64,000 bases of DNA from Asterias amurensis (GCF_032118995.1 NC_092650.1:13638501-13702500), one strand, 5' to 3'. Shown: positions 43,916-56,464, counted from the stretch's first letter. Translations and numbers: made by a program. Notes: generated by a model not told the origin, from the letters alone.

Positions 43916-44193
43916 GAATTGCAGAATGTGAAAGAAGATTTCCGAAGCTTCAACCGAAACCAAAACACATGACAAAAAAACAATAAATTATTTTGGAATC
44001 AGATTTGTTTTTAATTCTCCGTCATGAAAATGCTGTGATGGATTGGGAAATCACAGCAGACAGGGCAGGTTTGTTGTATCTTGGCAAAGTATCAATATGC
44101 TATTTTAAAACGTTCGTCATGAGTTCGTCAACAAATAAGTGGGAGAGGTATAAGGGGAAATAGGCCTGCCCTAATTTATTTACTCTCCATCAG

Positions 44194-44432
44194 AGCCCAG
44201 TTTCATAGCGCTGCTAAGCACAAAAATTTCCTAAGCATAAAAATCTTCCTTGATAAAAACAAGATTACCAACCAAATTTCCACGTGATTTTCAGGATAAG
44301 CAAACAACAACTGAATACCAGTAACAAGCAATATGCAACAAATAGAAATTTGGTTGGTAATCCTGTTTTTATCAAGGAAGAAATTTCATGCTAAGCAAAT
44401 TTTTGTGTGCAACTCTATGAAATTGGGCCCAA
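44194..44432. mobile_element. Family G inverted-repeat element
   Basis: GCCCAGTTTCATAGCGCTGC..TAAGCA left, CTCTATGAAATTGGGCCC right. Inner arms CTTCCTTGATAAAAACA / TGTTTTTATCAAGGAAG and ACCAACCAAATTTC / AAATTTGGTTGGT are inverted. Confidence 0.85.
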
Positions 44433-44591
44433 GAGGGAAACTTCTAGAATAGACCAATGTTGACCTCACCCATGCTGAACCCCTTCCAAGTTTAGTTGCA
44501 TGATCTCACGATGAGTCACAGACTCACAATAGGAAGGTTGCTAAACCATCTCATTTCAAGTCTATAAAAAGTCCCCAACTGCTTTGTATGG

Positions 44592-44960
44592 TTAAAGGCA
44601 CTGTACACGTTTGGTAATTGTTAAAGACCAGTGTTCTCACTTGGTGTATCCCATCATAACCATAAAATAACAAGCCTGTGAAAATTTGGGCTCAATTGGT
44701 CATTGGAATTGGGAGAAAATGATGAAAGAAAAAACACCCTTGACGGACAAATTTGTTTGGTTTCAGATAGGAATAAAAGACTTCTAGCCTTTTATTATTT
44801 TAGTGAGAAATTACCTCTTTCTCAAAAACTGCGTTACTTCAGAGGGAGCCGTTTCTCACAATGTTTTATACTATCAACAGCTCTCCAATGCTCGTTACCA
44901 AGTCAGTTTTTAAGTTAACATTTGTTTTGAGTAACTACCAAACGTGTACCTTCCTTTTAA
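44592..44960 (+). mobile_element. Family B TTAA element, complete
   Basis: TTAA 44592-44595, AGGCACTGTACACGTTTGG left; CCAAACGTGTACCTTCCTT right and TTAA 44957-44960. Confidence 0.93.
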
Positions 44961-44961
44961 A

Positions 44962-45095
44962 GTCACTGGCATGGATTTCATGAGGAGTTAAGACGAGTCA
45001 CATATCGAGTGAGGACGAGTTACTTGCCTAATTTGGGGCTAAGCCTTAAGTTTTTAATAACTCCTAGGACTAATCTTTGTGAACCCCCCCCCCTG
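44962..45095. mobile_element. Family F element, decayed
   Basis: TGGATTTCATGAGGAGTTAAGACGAGTC left and CCTAGGACTAATCTTTGTGAAC right, separated by TAACTCCTAGGAC-type repeats. Confidence 0.55.
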
Positions 45096-45104
45096 CACTT
45101 GTTT

Positions 45105-45855
45105 GGTTATTACTAAAATTATATATTAGCATAAAAACTTACTTGGTAATGAGCACTCCGGAGAGCTGTGAATTAGCACTCCGGAGAGCTGTTGATACTA
45201 TAAAACATTATAAAAAATTACTCAATCTGAAGTAAAGTAGTTTTTGAGAAAGAGGTAATTTCTCACTGACATATTTGAATCCGAGAAAGACGGGCCTGCA
45301 TGAAGCCCTTTCTTGAACCCAGCCGTGACACTTGTGTCCTTAAGCAAGACACTTAACCATTGCTTTGACCTTCTGATGGGACGTAAAGCCGTTGGACCCA
45401 TGTGTTATGTGACACATGTAAAAGAACCCAATGCACTTACCAAAAAAAGAGAAGGGGTTCGCCCTGTTGTTCCTGGCTGTGGCTGCTGTATGCGCCGTAG
45501 CACATTGTAAACCCTTATAAGGTGCTAAATAATTGGGTCTCAGAATTCATCACTGCAATAACCTATCCTTCTGAAAGTTTGTTTATACTCAGCGCCTTGA
45601 GTACCTTGTTTGGTAGATACATGCGCTATATAAGACTTCGATATTATTATTATTATTATTATTATTAGTGTTATTATTTTTAATATTATTATTATCTGAA
45701 AGCACACAATTTTGTGCAACAGGGTGTTATTACTTTCATTATCTTTTTGCAACTATGATGTCCAATTAAGTCTGAATTTTCACAGATTTAGGTGAGGATA
45801 GTGAGGATACTGGTCTTTGACAATTACCTTACTATATGTGTCCCGTGCCTTTAAT
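45105..45855 (-). mobile_element. Family A/B TTAA element split by a SINE
   Basis: Left half TTATTACTAAAATTATATAT..GAGAAAGAGGTAATTTCTCAC to about 45312; right half CTGAAAGCACACAATTTTGT..GGTCTTTGACAATTACC to 45855. A 26-bp stretch GAATTAGCACTCCGGAGAGC is duplicated at 45150-45190. Confidence 0.8.
45313..45690 (+). mobile_element. tRNA-derived SINE, head truncated, otherwise best 3' end
   Basis: From CCAGCCGTGACACTTGTGTC through AAGCAAGACACTTAACCATT, GTTCGCCCTGTTGTTCC, GCGCCTTGAGTACCTTGTTT and GCGCTATATAAGACTTCGAT to an (ATT)n tail. This is the reference copy for the family's 3' end. Confidence 0.85.
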
Positions 45856-45859
45856 ATAC

Positions 45860-47290
45860 GTACAGTACAAGGCTTACAGCTGTCTCTCATAGTGTGAGGT
45901 TGGTTGGATGGTTTTAAGCGCTACAGTGTGAATAATTAGAGATGGCACATCAATGCTTTGCTTTGACAAGAAGGGAAGGTTACTTGGCTGACTTCCTTGC
46001 AAGGTGGCCATAAATGTCATCCAAGAGAGAGTTTCTATATTGATACTTTGTATTGTGTACCCTCTCTGAGATCTAGGGGTAGGGGGAAAACTAACCCCCC
46101 TTCCCTTAGGGTCCGCAGTGACATTGAGACTCTCTGACAGCTGCATTGGATTATGCTTTCTCTTGGCTTTCAATAAAATGGTGATGGATATTGTTTCAAT
46201 GCGGTATTATTCTAGGTGTAGATGTCCGATGCTTTGGGGTAGAGAGGGCCAGATTACTGCCTGGACTGGGATAATAGGCAAGGGATGACATAGCGATACC
46301 AATCAGAGTTTCTAAAGTGAAGATAAGAAACATTGGTTTATGCAAATCAGCATTCATATTATCACTTTACATGTATCAGAGTTTTCAAGATTTCTGTGAT
46401 CAAGGGTTTCAAAAGTGTGTTCCAAAACTTAAGATTGTTGATAAATATTCTTAAAAGATTACACTCTGTGCACAGCGGAGGTTTCAACTTTGACTTGTTC
46501 TCTTTTTGTAGCAACTTTCCTTTAATAACGATCGGATATCCTTGTTCTTGACTACCTTAGGGACTGCACAAGTAGCCAAAACCTTCAGGTCATCTGAGTT
46601 TAGACAATCTGAAGATTTTTTTTTGTATCATTTTATAATTTTTTTTCAGAACTCGTGACATCACATGGTGACCAAAGAATCCCAAAATGCCCTTTTTATT
46701 TGACAGAAAGGACTGCACAAGGCTTTTGTTGTTGCTAAGAAAAGACAAAATCTTGGAATGAAATTTGCATTGATAGATGGAATAGATGTAGTTCCCAGTT
46801 AACGGCACACAGTCTAAAGTCTGCCATCTTTCGAGCAATGATCCATCATTTTATGAATGCGTAGCTATGCATTATGAATAGATACTGCGCGCAGCACGCT
46901 GTTTTTTTTTGTGTGTGTTTTTTTTTGTTTTGTTTTTTGTTTTGTTTTGGGGGGGGGGTCAAATTCCTTGCATAATTGGTCTCTGAACCTTTTGGCTGAA
47001 GAAAAGGGAGACTGCTTGACGCAGCTCACAGCCAAACCCAAGTTGCCTGTAAAGATGGCGTCTATGTCTTTTAGGAACTATCTAATGTACAATGTAGTTA
47101 TTTTAACTGAAACATTGTGCCATGTAGTCGCTGGTACGCATGCTAATTTGGTGATCAAGGGACTCTATACTTAACTTTATAGTGGGGTTTAGGAAATCAA
47201 AGTGGATATCAAATGGAAACTAATTTGAAATAAGTTGCGTTGATGGTTCATTTTGTTACATCCTGGTAATATTGATCACGTAAAAATACA
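45860..47290. other. No gene recognised
   Basis: Unique-looking sequence with a poly-T/poly-G stretch at 46905-46960. TCACAGCCAAACCCAAGTTGCCTGT near 47030 weakly matches the dispersed repeat of 16.6 and 52.5 kb. Confidence 0.4.
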
Positions 47291-47293
47291 TCT

Positions 47294-47427
47294 TGGGGTG
47301 ATTTCGGAAAGAGTGAGGACTAGTCCTGGGAGTAATTAAAAACGTTAAGGCAAGTCCTAAGTTTGGACGAGTAACTCGTCTTAACTTGAGTTAAGACTAG
47401 TCTTAACTCTTTGCGAAATCCATTTAA
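47294..47427. mobile_element. Family F element
   Basis: GGGTGATTTCGGAAAGAGTG..GGACTAGTCC left; TTAAGACTAGTCTTAACTCT then TTGCGAAATCCA right. Confidence 0.65.
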
Positions 47428-48261
47428 TTGTTCTACTCCCTAATGCACAAGCTATCGTATCAGGCCGCATTTCACAAAATACATCAAGAGAAAGCCATAT
47501 AGAAATGCTTCCGGATAGCACTGTAGGGTTTTGAAAACCGAGATAAACACCAAGTAGAAAACATTTTGAAGACCTTGTTTCAATAAACGGATCCATTAAG
47601 CCCCGCCCCATTACGTATTGACCAATCACAACCCATTGCGCAACCAAAAGTCAGACAAAAATGAAGGGCCGACATGCGTGGGTGATGCTTGGCGCGCGCG
47701 ACAGAGTTGTAAAGAATGGCATCGGAGAGGCGCACATGTTTTTGCTCACACGTGCGCCGTTGGCGGAGCCTAATGGATCGGTCTATTCAGTGTGCCTCAG
47801 CCAAAAATAAGAAAAATTAGGTCCAAAATGCGTAACAGTTTTGGAAAAACTTGTGGAGACCCCAACCCTGTAACACATTGTATTGCTTTAGAGGCTTGAC
47901 AACACAATAAAAGTCTGCGGGTCGACCATAAGAATGAGAATACCAAAATGATGGAAGAACCCCATGGGGTGGGTCGTTCAACTTTTATAAGGAAATAATT
48001 TCTCAAAATAAATTCTTGGAAGTTGAATATTCTTCCCAGGTCCTAGTGATTTATTTATAAACTGTGTTTTGTAAAGAGGAAACCATGTACTAAGCGCAGG
48101 AAGGAACTGAATTGTCCGAACCCTGGAATTTTAAAAATAGTTCTTTGGTCCTTGGTTTTTATGTAGGTTTAAAGGAATGAGATAAACATTGTTCCTTTTG
48201 AAAAGTGCAGATGTCTGCTCTTCCTTCATGTGAGGGCAAGGTAGTTTTACCTTGTATAATG

Positions 48262-48910
48262 GAAGTGTCTTGGCCGAGCGGTTATAGGAACACGTTGCCT
48301 TGGATCGGACGAGTTGGTCTATAAAAAGCGTTTGTAACCGTTTTTTATAAAATGCATATGGTTGGAAAAATGTTTTAAAAGTAGAATACATTGATCCACA
48401 CAAATTTGACTCCCATAAATGGCCGACCGTGTTAGTCGACGAGGTAAAAGGAAAACCGTGCAGTTTAGAGGCATGTTTGTGTGGATCATTGTATTCTACT
48501 TTTACAACATCTTTCTACCCATATGCACTTTATAACTAACGGTTACAAATGCTTTTCAAAGACCAACTCGACCAATCCAAGGCAACGTGTTCCTTTAAGA
48601 GTACCGAATTCAAACTCTGGTGTTTCTGATCAGCAGAGTGTCGGTTTGAATCCCAAGCCGTGACATGTGTGTCCTTAAGCAAGACACTTAACCATTGCTT
48701 CAGATGGGATGTAAAGCTGTTGGTCCCATGTGTTGTGTAACGCATAAAAGAACCCAGTGTACTTATCAAAAGGAGAAGGGGCTCGCCCTGGTGTTCCAGG
48801 CTGGATTGGCAGCATATTGCGCCACTGCACCTTGTAAACCATTACATGATCATTAAAAACTTCCTCCCACTCACTTTGCAGTAAAAACCTGGCGCTTTGT
48901 ATTATAAATA
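48262..48910 (+). mobile_element. tRNA-derived SINE split inside its tRNA head by a family D element
   Basis: GGAAGTGTCTTGGCCGAGCG then D, then AAGAGTACCGAATTCAAACT, B box GGTTTGAATCCCAAGCC, TTAAGCAAGACACTTAACCA and the body to about 48900. Confidence 0.85.
48282..48598. mobile_element. Family D element nested in the SINE
   Basis: TTAT (mutated TTAA) 48282-48285 then AGGAACACGTTGCCTTGG; CCAAGGCAACGTGTTCCT then TTAA 48595-48598. The left arm of the central palindrome is partly deleted. Confidence 0.9.
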
Positions 48911-48949
48911 CGGTTTTATTAAGAGCAAGGTTTTAGCCATAATTTGGTT

Positions 48950-49318
48950 TTAAAGCCATTGGACACTTTCGGTAAACAGTATTGTCCAAAGGCCCACACT
49001 TCATGTATCACAACTTGTATATAAAATAACAAACCTGTGAAAATTTAGGCTCAATCGGTCATCGGAGTCGGGAGTAAATAACAGGAAAACCCACCCTTAA
49101 TTCCGCACGTTTCGCCGTGTCATGACATGTGTTTACTTTATATCCGTAATTCTCGATGTCGAGAATTGATAATTGTTTTAATGTTTTCTCGAAACAGTGA
49201 AGCATTTCATGGAATAATATTTCAAGAGAAGTCTTTTACCCTGTAATCCCTGTAAGTTATTTTTAAATCTGTGAACCTGTTTTTTTTTCTCTGTTCCGAA
49301 AGTGTATAATGGCTTTAA
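48950..49318. mobile_element. Family C TTAA element, complete
   Basis: TTAA 48950-48953, AGCCATTGGACACTTTCGG left; CCGAAAGTGTATAATGGC and TTAA 49315-49318 right. Centre ATTCTCGATGTCGAGAAT. Confidence 0.93.
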
Positions 49319-49524
49319 AAAGGTTGTCCAAATTTTAAAATGTTGTCCAAATTGTTCACTTACAATGTATTTACATGTAAATGACAGATACAAAAGGGTG
49401 TCAAAATTAAAACAGAGTATTATTATTATCTTCAAACTGTGTAAGTTTAATGTAAATCTGTAGACACTGTGTTTTTGTGCTACAAAAAGTACACGTGCCC
49501 TTTAAATGTAAATGACAGATAAAA

Positions 49525-49670
49525 CAAGCTTGGTGGCCTAGTGGTAAGACAGCCACTGTAGAAGGGCAAAGGTTGTGGGTCCCAATCCCACCATAGTAAA
49601 TGCATGTGGATTTGTTTTTCACAGGACTAAAAGGACAGCGCTGAGTATACAGTGATTTCAAACAAACATT
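49525..49670 (+). mobile_element. tRNA-derived SINE, second head type
   Basis: CTTGGTGGCCTAGTGGTAAG, B box GTGGGTCCCAATCCCACC, tail GACAGCGCTGAGTATACAG. Sister of 25.6 kb. Confidence 0.65.
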
Positions 49671-49698
49671 GATGTACATGTACATAGGTAATAACTCT

Positions 49699-50066
49699 TT
49701 AAAGCCATTAGACACTTTCAGTGCACAGTATTGTCCAAAGGCCCACACTTAGTGTATCACAACTTATATATATAAATAAAAAAAAACTGTGAAAATTAGG
49801 GCTCAATTGGTCATCGTAGTCGGGAGAAAATAATGGGAAAACCCACCCTTGTCTCCGCACGTTTTGCCGGTGTTTAAAATAAATCCGTAATTCTCGCTAT
49901 CGAGAATTGATAGCTGTTTTAATGTTTTCTCAAAAAGTAAAGCATTTCATGGAATAATATTTTAAGAGAAGTCTTTCACTCTTACCTTCTGTAAACCCTG
50001 TAAGTTATTTGTAAATCTATGAACTTTTTTTGTTCTTTCTGTTCCGAAAGTGTATAGTGGCTTTAA
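49699..50066. mobile_element. Family C TTAA element, complete
   Basis: TTAA 49699-49702, AGCCATTAGACACTTTCAG left; CCGAAAGTGTATAGTGGC and TTAA 50063-50066 right. Confidence 0.93.
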
Positions 50067-50603
50067 AAGGAATGAAGGCCTACATTTTTTAAAAGAACAT
50101 ATTCCTATGGAACCAAAGCAATGCTGTGTGGCACAATGGCTACTGTGTTCGTTGCCTGCCATTAAGTATCAGGCGTGGCAGTCGTTCAAGAAGCTCTTGT
50201 TTGTAAAATTGTCATACTAGGAGGGATTGATACTTTCTTGTGTAATTTGCAACAATTCGTTTATAATTCCTGTCACATGCTGGTTTGACCTACCTCTGCC
50301 TTGCCAGACATGGCAAATCTGTGTTCTATCTTTTGGCACCCCTCACTGCTGAACTGTGCACTAACAGCTCACAGAATCTTGCGATTTATGGGGTGCTTTA
50401 AGCACAGAATTTTGATATTGCAAAGCCATGAAATTTGACCTTTGGGGCATGCAGTTTGTAATAATGAAAGTATATTTTAAGATGCTTGGTGACGGCACTA
50501 AATTCAAAGTATTTTTTTTATTAGCTCATTACTTTTTTCCTCAAGGAAATCCAGCACAGCTTCCTCAACCATTTTTTTTTCGGGATATATAATCTGAAAA
50601 GTT
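50067..50603. other. No gene recognised
   Basis: AT-rich unique-looking sequence between two TTAA elements. Confidence 0.4.
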
Positions 50604-50978
50604 GGGCAGTGGACACTATTGGTAATTGTCAAAGACTAGCCTTCACAGTTGGTGTATCTCAACATAAGCAAAAAATAACAAACCTGTGAAAATTTGAGCT
50701 CAATAGGTCATCGAACTAATAATGAAAGAACAAAACACCCTTGTCACACAAAGTTGTGTGCATTTAGATGATTGATTTCGAGACCTCAAGTTCTAAATCT
50801 GAGGACTCAAAATCAAATTCATGGAAAGTTACGTCTTTCTCTAAAACTATGGCACTTCAGAGAGAGCCGTTTCTCACAATGTTTTATACCATCAACCTCT
50901 CCCCATTACTCGTCACCAAGTAAGGTTTTATGCCAATAATTATTTTTAGTAATTACCAATAGTGTCCACTGCCTTTAA
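50604..50978 (+). mobile_element. Family A element
   Basis: GGGCAGTGGACACTATTGG left (left TTAA lost), ACCAATAGTGTCCACTGCC and TTAA 50975-50978 right. Confidence 0.9.
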
Positions 50979-51095
50979 GTGAGTGAAAACCTAACTGGTG
51001 CTCAGTCCAGTTTTTCATTTTGATTGTCTTAAACAGTGACCTTAAAAACTAATTTTTGTGTCTTTGCGATGTTTTAGATGCTCCCCAAACAGCCT

Positions 51096-51243
51096 TTAAA
51101 GACACTGGACACTATTGGTAATTGCCAAAAGACCAGTCTTCTCACTTGGTGTATCTCAACGTATGCATAAAATAACAAACCTTTAAAGATTTGAGCTTAA
51201 TTGGTCATCGAAGTTGTGAGATAATAATGAAAGAAAAAACACA
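51096..51243 (+). mobile_element. Family A element, 3' truncated
   Basis: TTAA 51096-51099, AGACACTGGACACTATTGG, through ATGAAAGAAAAAACACAGTT, then the match stops. Confidence 0.85.
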
Positions 51244-51779
51244 GTTGCATTAAGTTTCGTGAAATCGGCCCATGGATTCTACCTTTATATAACCCAATCC
51301 ATTTCACCATAATCTGAAGATCATATAGATGCGCTGTCATTCATAAATCAAGTTTTTTTTGTATGGGAGTTGAGGCAAATTGCATTGTGAGGAATGTATA
51401 TTTGGTTTGCGGTAACAACATGTGAAAGAAACCTCTGAAACCCTATAAATAGGCTCACACTCTTCAGTCTCCTGACGATGACTATAGAGCAAGCTAGTCG
51501 AAACATTAAGACAATTTTAGAACTCACTCCGTTGTAGTGAAGTTAAAAGCGAGGGAGGTGGGTTGGGAAAGTCCCCTCAATCCACTAAGCTAAAGTAGTA
51601 GCCTCGGCCGATTTCCTAACTTCGGTCCTGGTAGTACATGTAGTTAAAAAGCAGCACATTCATTTTCAAAACTGTGAAGTCTTCCAATTTTGTTGTTGTT
51701 GTTTACTTCGCTGTAGTAGAAAAGTATCCCAAATACCCCAAATCTCAGGTTGTAGAATATAGCAAGACAAGTTCTCAAA

Positions 51780-52136
51780 TAATAGTAATAATAATACACG
51801 ATTTTTATATAGCGCTTTTTCACGGGGTGTCTCGAAGCGCTTCCGACATTATTACCCCTGGTCACTGGGCCTTAAATCATTCCTTAAACCATCTCAGCTC
51901 CCTGGGGAGTATACAGCCTGTGCGACAATTATATGCGCTACATGGCTAAACCAATCACAAGAACCATCTCTGCCCTCACAGGTACCCATTTACCCCTGGG
52001 TGGAGAGAAGCAGTTATAGTTAAGTGTCTTGCTCAGGGACACAAGTGTCATGACCTGGATTCGAACCCACACTCTGCTGAACAGAAGCACCAGAGCTTGA
52101 GTTCGGTGCTCTTATCCACTCGGCCATGACACCCCA
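51780..52136 (-). mobile_element. tRNA-derived SINE, full-length
   Basis: Minus strand: TGGGGTGTCATGGCCGAGTG, B box GGGTTCGAATCCAGG, CCCTGAGCAAGACACTTAAC, CTTCTCTCCACCCAGGGGTA, and a 3' end GCGCTATATAAAAATCGTG..ATTATTA. Confidence 0.85.
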
Positions 52137-52210
52137 CATAAGAACATAATCTTCCCATCAACTAGATACATGATAATATACACAATAGTGTTACCACCAA
52201 CCAAATTACA

Positions 52211-52243
52211 AGTTTGTTTGTTTGTTTGTTTGTTTGTTTGTTT
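52211..52243. repeat. (GTTT)n microsatellite
   Basis: About eight GTTT units. Confidence 0.95.
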
Positions 52244-52589
52244 GGCCTGTAGTCTGCAGGCTCTCTCAGCTAAGCACAAATGCTAGGCTAAAGGTTATGT
52301 CACATCATGAAGGAAGAAAAGTGGCAATTTACAGGCAATCAGTTCCAGGCAGTTCCGAGAAGAGATCTTATTCCCATTTGAATGTTCACATGTTGTTCTT
52401 CGGCATTGTTAGACATTGTTTAAAAAATGACTCATGTGCTTATACCAAAGTGGTCCCATAGCATGCACTACAGTGGCTGCCTCCAAGTTGTCTGTAAAAG
52501 TTTCCTCATGTGACAAGGCTCTGAAAGTAAGGGTCTTTTTTAGGGAAGGTTTGCTTGAAAGTCCTCGATTTGTACAAGTTTAGCATAAT

Positions 52590-52910
52590 CCTCAAGCCCG
52601 CCCAAGATTCCAGTGTTCATTGCGCTCCTCAAACAACCTGCTCCTGAACGTTCCACGTTAGTGCACACCTGGGGTGATCGCTGTTTTTCACATGCCGGGC
52701 CATTTCTTTGGAATAGCGTCCCACTTCAACTCAGAAAAGCAGATACTTGTTCCAAATTCAAAAATCATCTCAAAACATATCTATTTCGCAAACAATAGCC
52801 TCCAAACTTTTAGTTGTCTTGTGTCATTGTGTATTAGCAGAGTTCTTGTTTTTTTGCGCCAGGAGTGTCATCATTGACAGACATGGCGTACTAGAAATGT
52901 TTTTCATTAT
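52590..52910 (+). mobile_element. LINE 3' end with reverse-transcriptase C-terminus (frameshifted)
   Basis: One frame gives ARPRFQCSLRSSNNLLLNVP, then after a one-base shift near 52668 another frame gives HTWGDRCFSHAGPFLWNSVP..LQLRKADTCSKFKNHLKTYL ending at a stop (52796-52798). The pattern 'GDR.FS.AGP.LWNS.P' followed by 'FK..LKTYLF' is the typical C-terminal end of CR1/L2/Rex-type LINE proteins. The 3' UTR GCCAGGAGTGTCATCATTGA..CAGACATGGCGTACTAG recurs at 20.84 and 62.59 kb. Confidence 0.75.
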
Positions 52911-53720
52911 TTGGCCTGTTTCCCCAAGCGATTGTTTGTCTGCTAAAAAAACATCTATGACTCTAGTTCCAGATGTTGTACTCTTCCTTTAAGCGAGAGA
53001 TACAAGCTGGAGAGAGAGAGAGGGGGATGGGGGGGGGGGGGGGGAGTTGGCCAATGGCCCAGTTCATGCAGTGACAACACACCTACTTTCTGGATTCACT
53101 CCTAAGCCTTGACATGTTGATTAGATGCTTCCTCTGTCCATTGCTATATTAAGAACAGGAAAGTGATCCGTGCCAAAGGGTGAATTTAGCAACATGTGAA
53201 TTGCCTCAACTTTGTACTTACCAGAAGTTGTGTCACACAGTAGCACTGAGCTTTGGAACTGCTGTTGATATCTCGGATTTGTGTTGGAATATTTAGTCAA
53301 AACAAAGTCAGATTTTCAATTAAGGTAAGTCAGGTTATTATCTGTAAAAAAGCATGCAATATCTCCGACATAAGCTGTGTTTCTTGATGTTGTTTGATTC
53401 CAAAGCATAAAGCATGTACAGATAACAGCTTGTCAGTCAAAGCTGTAGTTTTTGTTGGATCAAAGTTTTCCCTGAATTTTTTTTATAGATTTTAGAAATG
53501 CTTTGAAGCATTGATGTAAGAGAGATATAAATTTCATACTTTCAGAGCTGAGCTACTTTTGTGAACTAAACTTTAATTCTTCACCTCAAACATGAAAATC
53601 ATTACAGTGAAAAATATTGAAAACTGTGGAAGTTGTGATGTTTTGGTTTAGAATATTCAAAAGCGATTCAAATTTATAGAGATCTTGTATTAGTTGTTTT
53701 TGACTTTGAACATTGTGGAG
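52910..53720. other. No gene; GA- and G-rich tract
   Basis: GAGAGAGAGA followed by a run of G at about 53010-53045. The rest is unrecognised. Confidence 0.5.
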
Positions 53721-53721
53721 C

Positions 53722-54109
53722 TTAAAGACACTGGACACTGTTGGTAATTGTCAAAGACCAGTCTTCTCACTTGGTGTATCTCAACCTATGCATAAAATAA
53801 CAAACCTGTGCAAATTTGAGCTCAATTGGTCGTCGAAGTTGCGAGATAATAATGGAAGAAAAAACAACCTTGTCACACGAAGTTGTGTGCTTTCAGATGC
53901 TTGATTTCGAGACCTCAAATTTTAAATCTGAGGTCTCGAAATCAAATTCGTTGAAAATTACTTCTTTTTCAAAACCTACGTTACTTCAGAGGGAGCCGTT
54001 TCTCACAGTGTTTTTTTTACCATCAACAGCTCCCCATTGTTCATTATCAACTAAGGTTTTATACTAATAATTATTTTGAGTAATTACCAATAGTGTCCAT
54101 TGCCTTTAA
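53722..54109 (+). mobile_element. Family A TTAA element, complete
   Basis: TTAA 53722-53725, AGACACTGGACACTGTTGG left; ACCAATAGTGTCCATTGCC and TTAA 54106-54109 right. Confidence 0.93.
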
Positions 54110-56309
54110 TTGTACTCGAACACTTGACCTGTGGCTGGTTAATGGCGTCATCATGCGTTGGAGCTTAGGACATCTTTAGCAATACCTTTAGAAGCTACCA
54201 ACTCGGTAGCAGCCGTATAATTTTATGCTCTTCAAACTCAAATTTAGGACAGAATTTCTATCAAAATTTAAAACACGTTTGAGAAATTTCTGAACTTCCA
54301 TGATAACCACAAGGGTATTGATTGCCCACACCCTTTGAAAGTGCTGACAACTGTCCCAAAAATGTTTTCAAAACATGAACTCAATGATGATTGATGACAC
54401 GGCAGTAGGCGACAACCTAAGAAATCATAAACCATTATCATAAGACCGGAATTGTTTGTTTTCCAAGTTCTTCCTGGGTTGTCTATTCATGGCGCACTAA
54501 TTACTTGCCAGTATTTAATGATAGTTATAAATGGAATGGTAAACCAATTTTTGTTCCGATTTCTTTAGCATCTGTCTTCTTGCTTCAGATCTGTACTTTG
54601 TGTCTGATGAAAGGAAAGTCTTTTAAGACAAGCCCTTTTTTTCGTTGGGTGTTAAAGGATAAAAACAGCAGTTGTTATTTTTGTAGGCTGTTCTGATATT
54701 CCCCTTCACTTTAACTCAAGTTAATGTCAGTCTACAAATAACGTCTGAGGTGTTGCTACTTACCTTATAGGGGGAAAAAGTAGCTCGTACCGAAAAGATT
54801 TTAGAGGTTGTCAGATTTGTTTTTATCAGATAGGAAGCTTCGCTCTGTGTGACATTTAGTTAAGAAGCCCCTCAGAAGACCTTGAGTTTCAGTAAATCAG
54901 AATGCTGTTGTTTTTTTATGCTTGGCATTTCTTGATTGGCAAAGACAAGGAGAAAAATGAAAAGCTTATTTTGTCTCGGTCATCAATCTTTGAAGGTGAG
55001 GGTTACAGGGACCTTTCTAGCATCAACCCGCTAAGCTATATTTGTCCAATTGAGGGAGTTTGTCGTCAAAACAGTCTTCTTACTTTTAATGTTTCTGCGG
55101 TATTCTGGGAGAGAAAATTGAATAAGGAAGCTTGTGGCTGGTGCAACGCTGCAGCGGGTCTTCAAGAATTCCGTTCAGGGTTAGTCTTAGTAATCGGTTT
55201 TACCGTCTGAATGAGCCGTGTACATTAAATCGACAGGATATCTACACCTGGTAGCCTGGAGCTAAGCTGACTGTAGAGGCATGTCTTTCTTATTCACCGC
55301 CTCATGTGAAGTCATTACGTACGTATTTTGCACATTCACGTATTCTTCCAAATTGTAAACTTTTTACAGGATGAACGTGGTGATAAATGTCATCACTTAA
55401 AGGTCAGGTTCAGCTTTTTTTTCTGACAGAAAGGAGCCGTCCTGAAGTGTAGCGTATTTGAAAGTTCATGTTTTCCACTTTTGTGTATTTAGCCGGAAAT
55501 AGTTGGTGATGTGTGGCTCATTTAATTAGATGTTAAATTTGAATGGGCCATGAAGAATTTTATTTGTGCCCATATACACCGATGTCTGTTAAACACTTGA
55601 CGTATAGACGATGTAACCTGTGACATCACATGTTTACAAAAGACCCACAGAGCCTGGACTTCCTGCAAGCTCGATTTGTACACAGCCTATGGAAGAAACC
55701 ATAAAATCTTATATTTTATGGAGATATGCACTGTCTAATTCTCATCAACTTTTGATATGATGAAAGGGGGCACATCTCAAAACTTGTCCAGCTTGTCCAG
55801 CTTTCCCATAATGATCAGTCTTTCCCATAATGTGCAGTATTGTGCCTGCCAGAATACTCAAAGAATGTACAAGGTCACACTTAGTGTAAACAAAGTTTAC
55901 ATGGTCTATACTTTCAGAGTTCTGTGAAAAAATTATCTCAGATATATTGTAATTTATCTGATAAAATTTATTGAAGGGATTTGAACCCAAGACCTTTGCC
56001 GTTCTTATGTAGAGAAGATGTCTAAAACCTTGTCACCACTGAGCTTGCCTGATTTTGAATCCTATATTTTAGCAGGATATACCACAGCAATTTTAATGCT
56101 AAATTTTCTAGGGGAATAAAGATTTTTGTCACCTTTTCATCAATGCTTGTTCAGCACATTATAAACTTTGAACTTTCACCGAGCCCTGTGACTCATTTTG
56201 TTGAAATTTCTGGAAAAAGTTAGTCCAAAATCCAAAAGCAGTAACATATGTACATTTAAAAGTCGTTGTGCAACATTTGCATTGAATCCCATACAAAATG
56301 TTGGAATTA
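54110..56309. other. No gene recognised
   Basis: 2.2 kb of unique-looking sequence, the longest repeat-poor stretch in the right half. A 102-codon plus-strand frame (54902-55210) has no recognisable motif. Confidence 0.4.
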
Positions 56310-56312
56310 AAT

Positions 56313-56464
56313 GGGTGCGTTCGTTAAGCTTCCCTGGGTCGACCCCGGTGTGTGGCATTTTTTTTCCCAGGATGAACGTGGGTAATTATCTGCACACGTT
56401 ATGTCCTGGAAAAAAAAAAAGCCACACACCGGGGTCGACCCAGGGAAGCTTAACGAACGCACCC
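56313..56464. mobile_element. Foldback element with ~45-bp near-perfect inverted arms, 3-bp target duplication
   Basis: GGGTGCGTTCGTTAAGCTTC..CCCCGGTGTGTGGC is mirrored by GCCACACACCGGGG..GAAGCTTAACGAACGCACCC. AAT flanks both sides (56310-56312, 56465-56467). Confidence 0.9.

Noticed and set aside
54902..55210. 102-codon plus-strand frame
   Set aside because: No family recognised, no splice sites or neighbours in frame, and a length expected by chance in 2.2 kb of such sequence.
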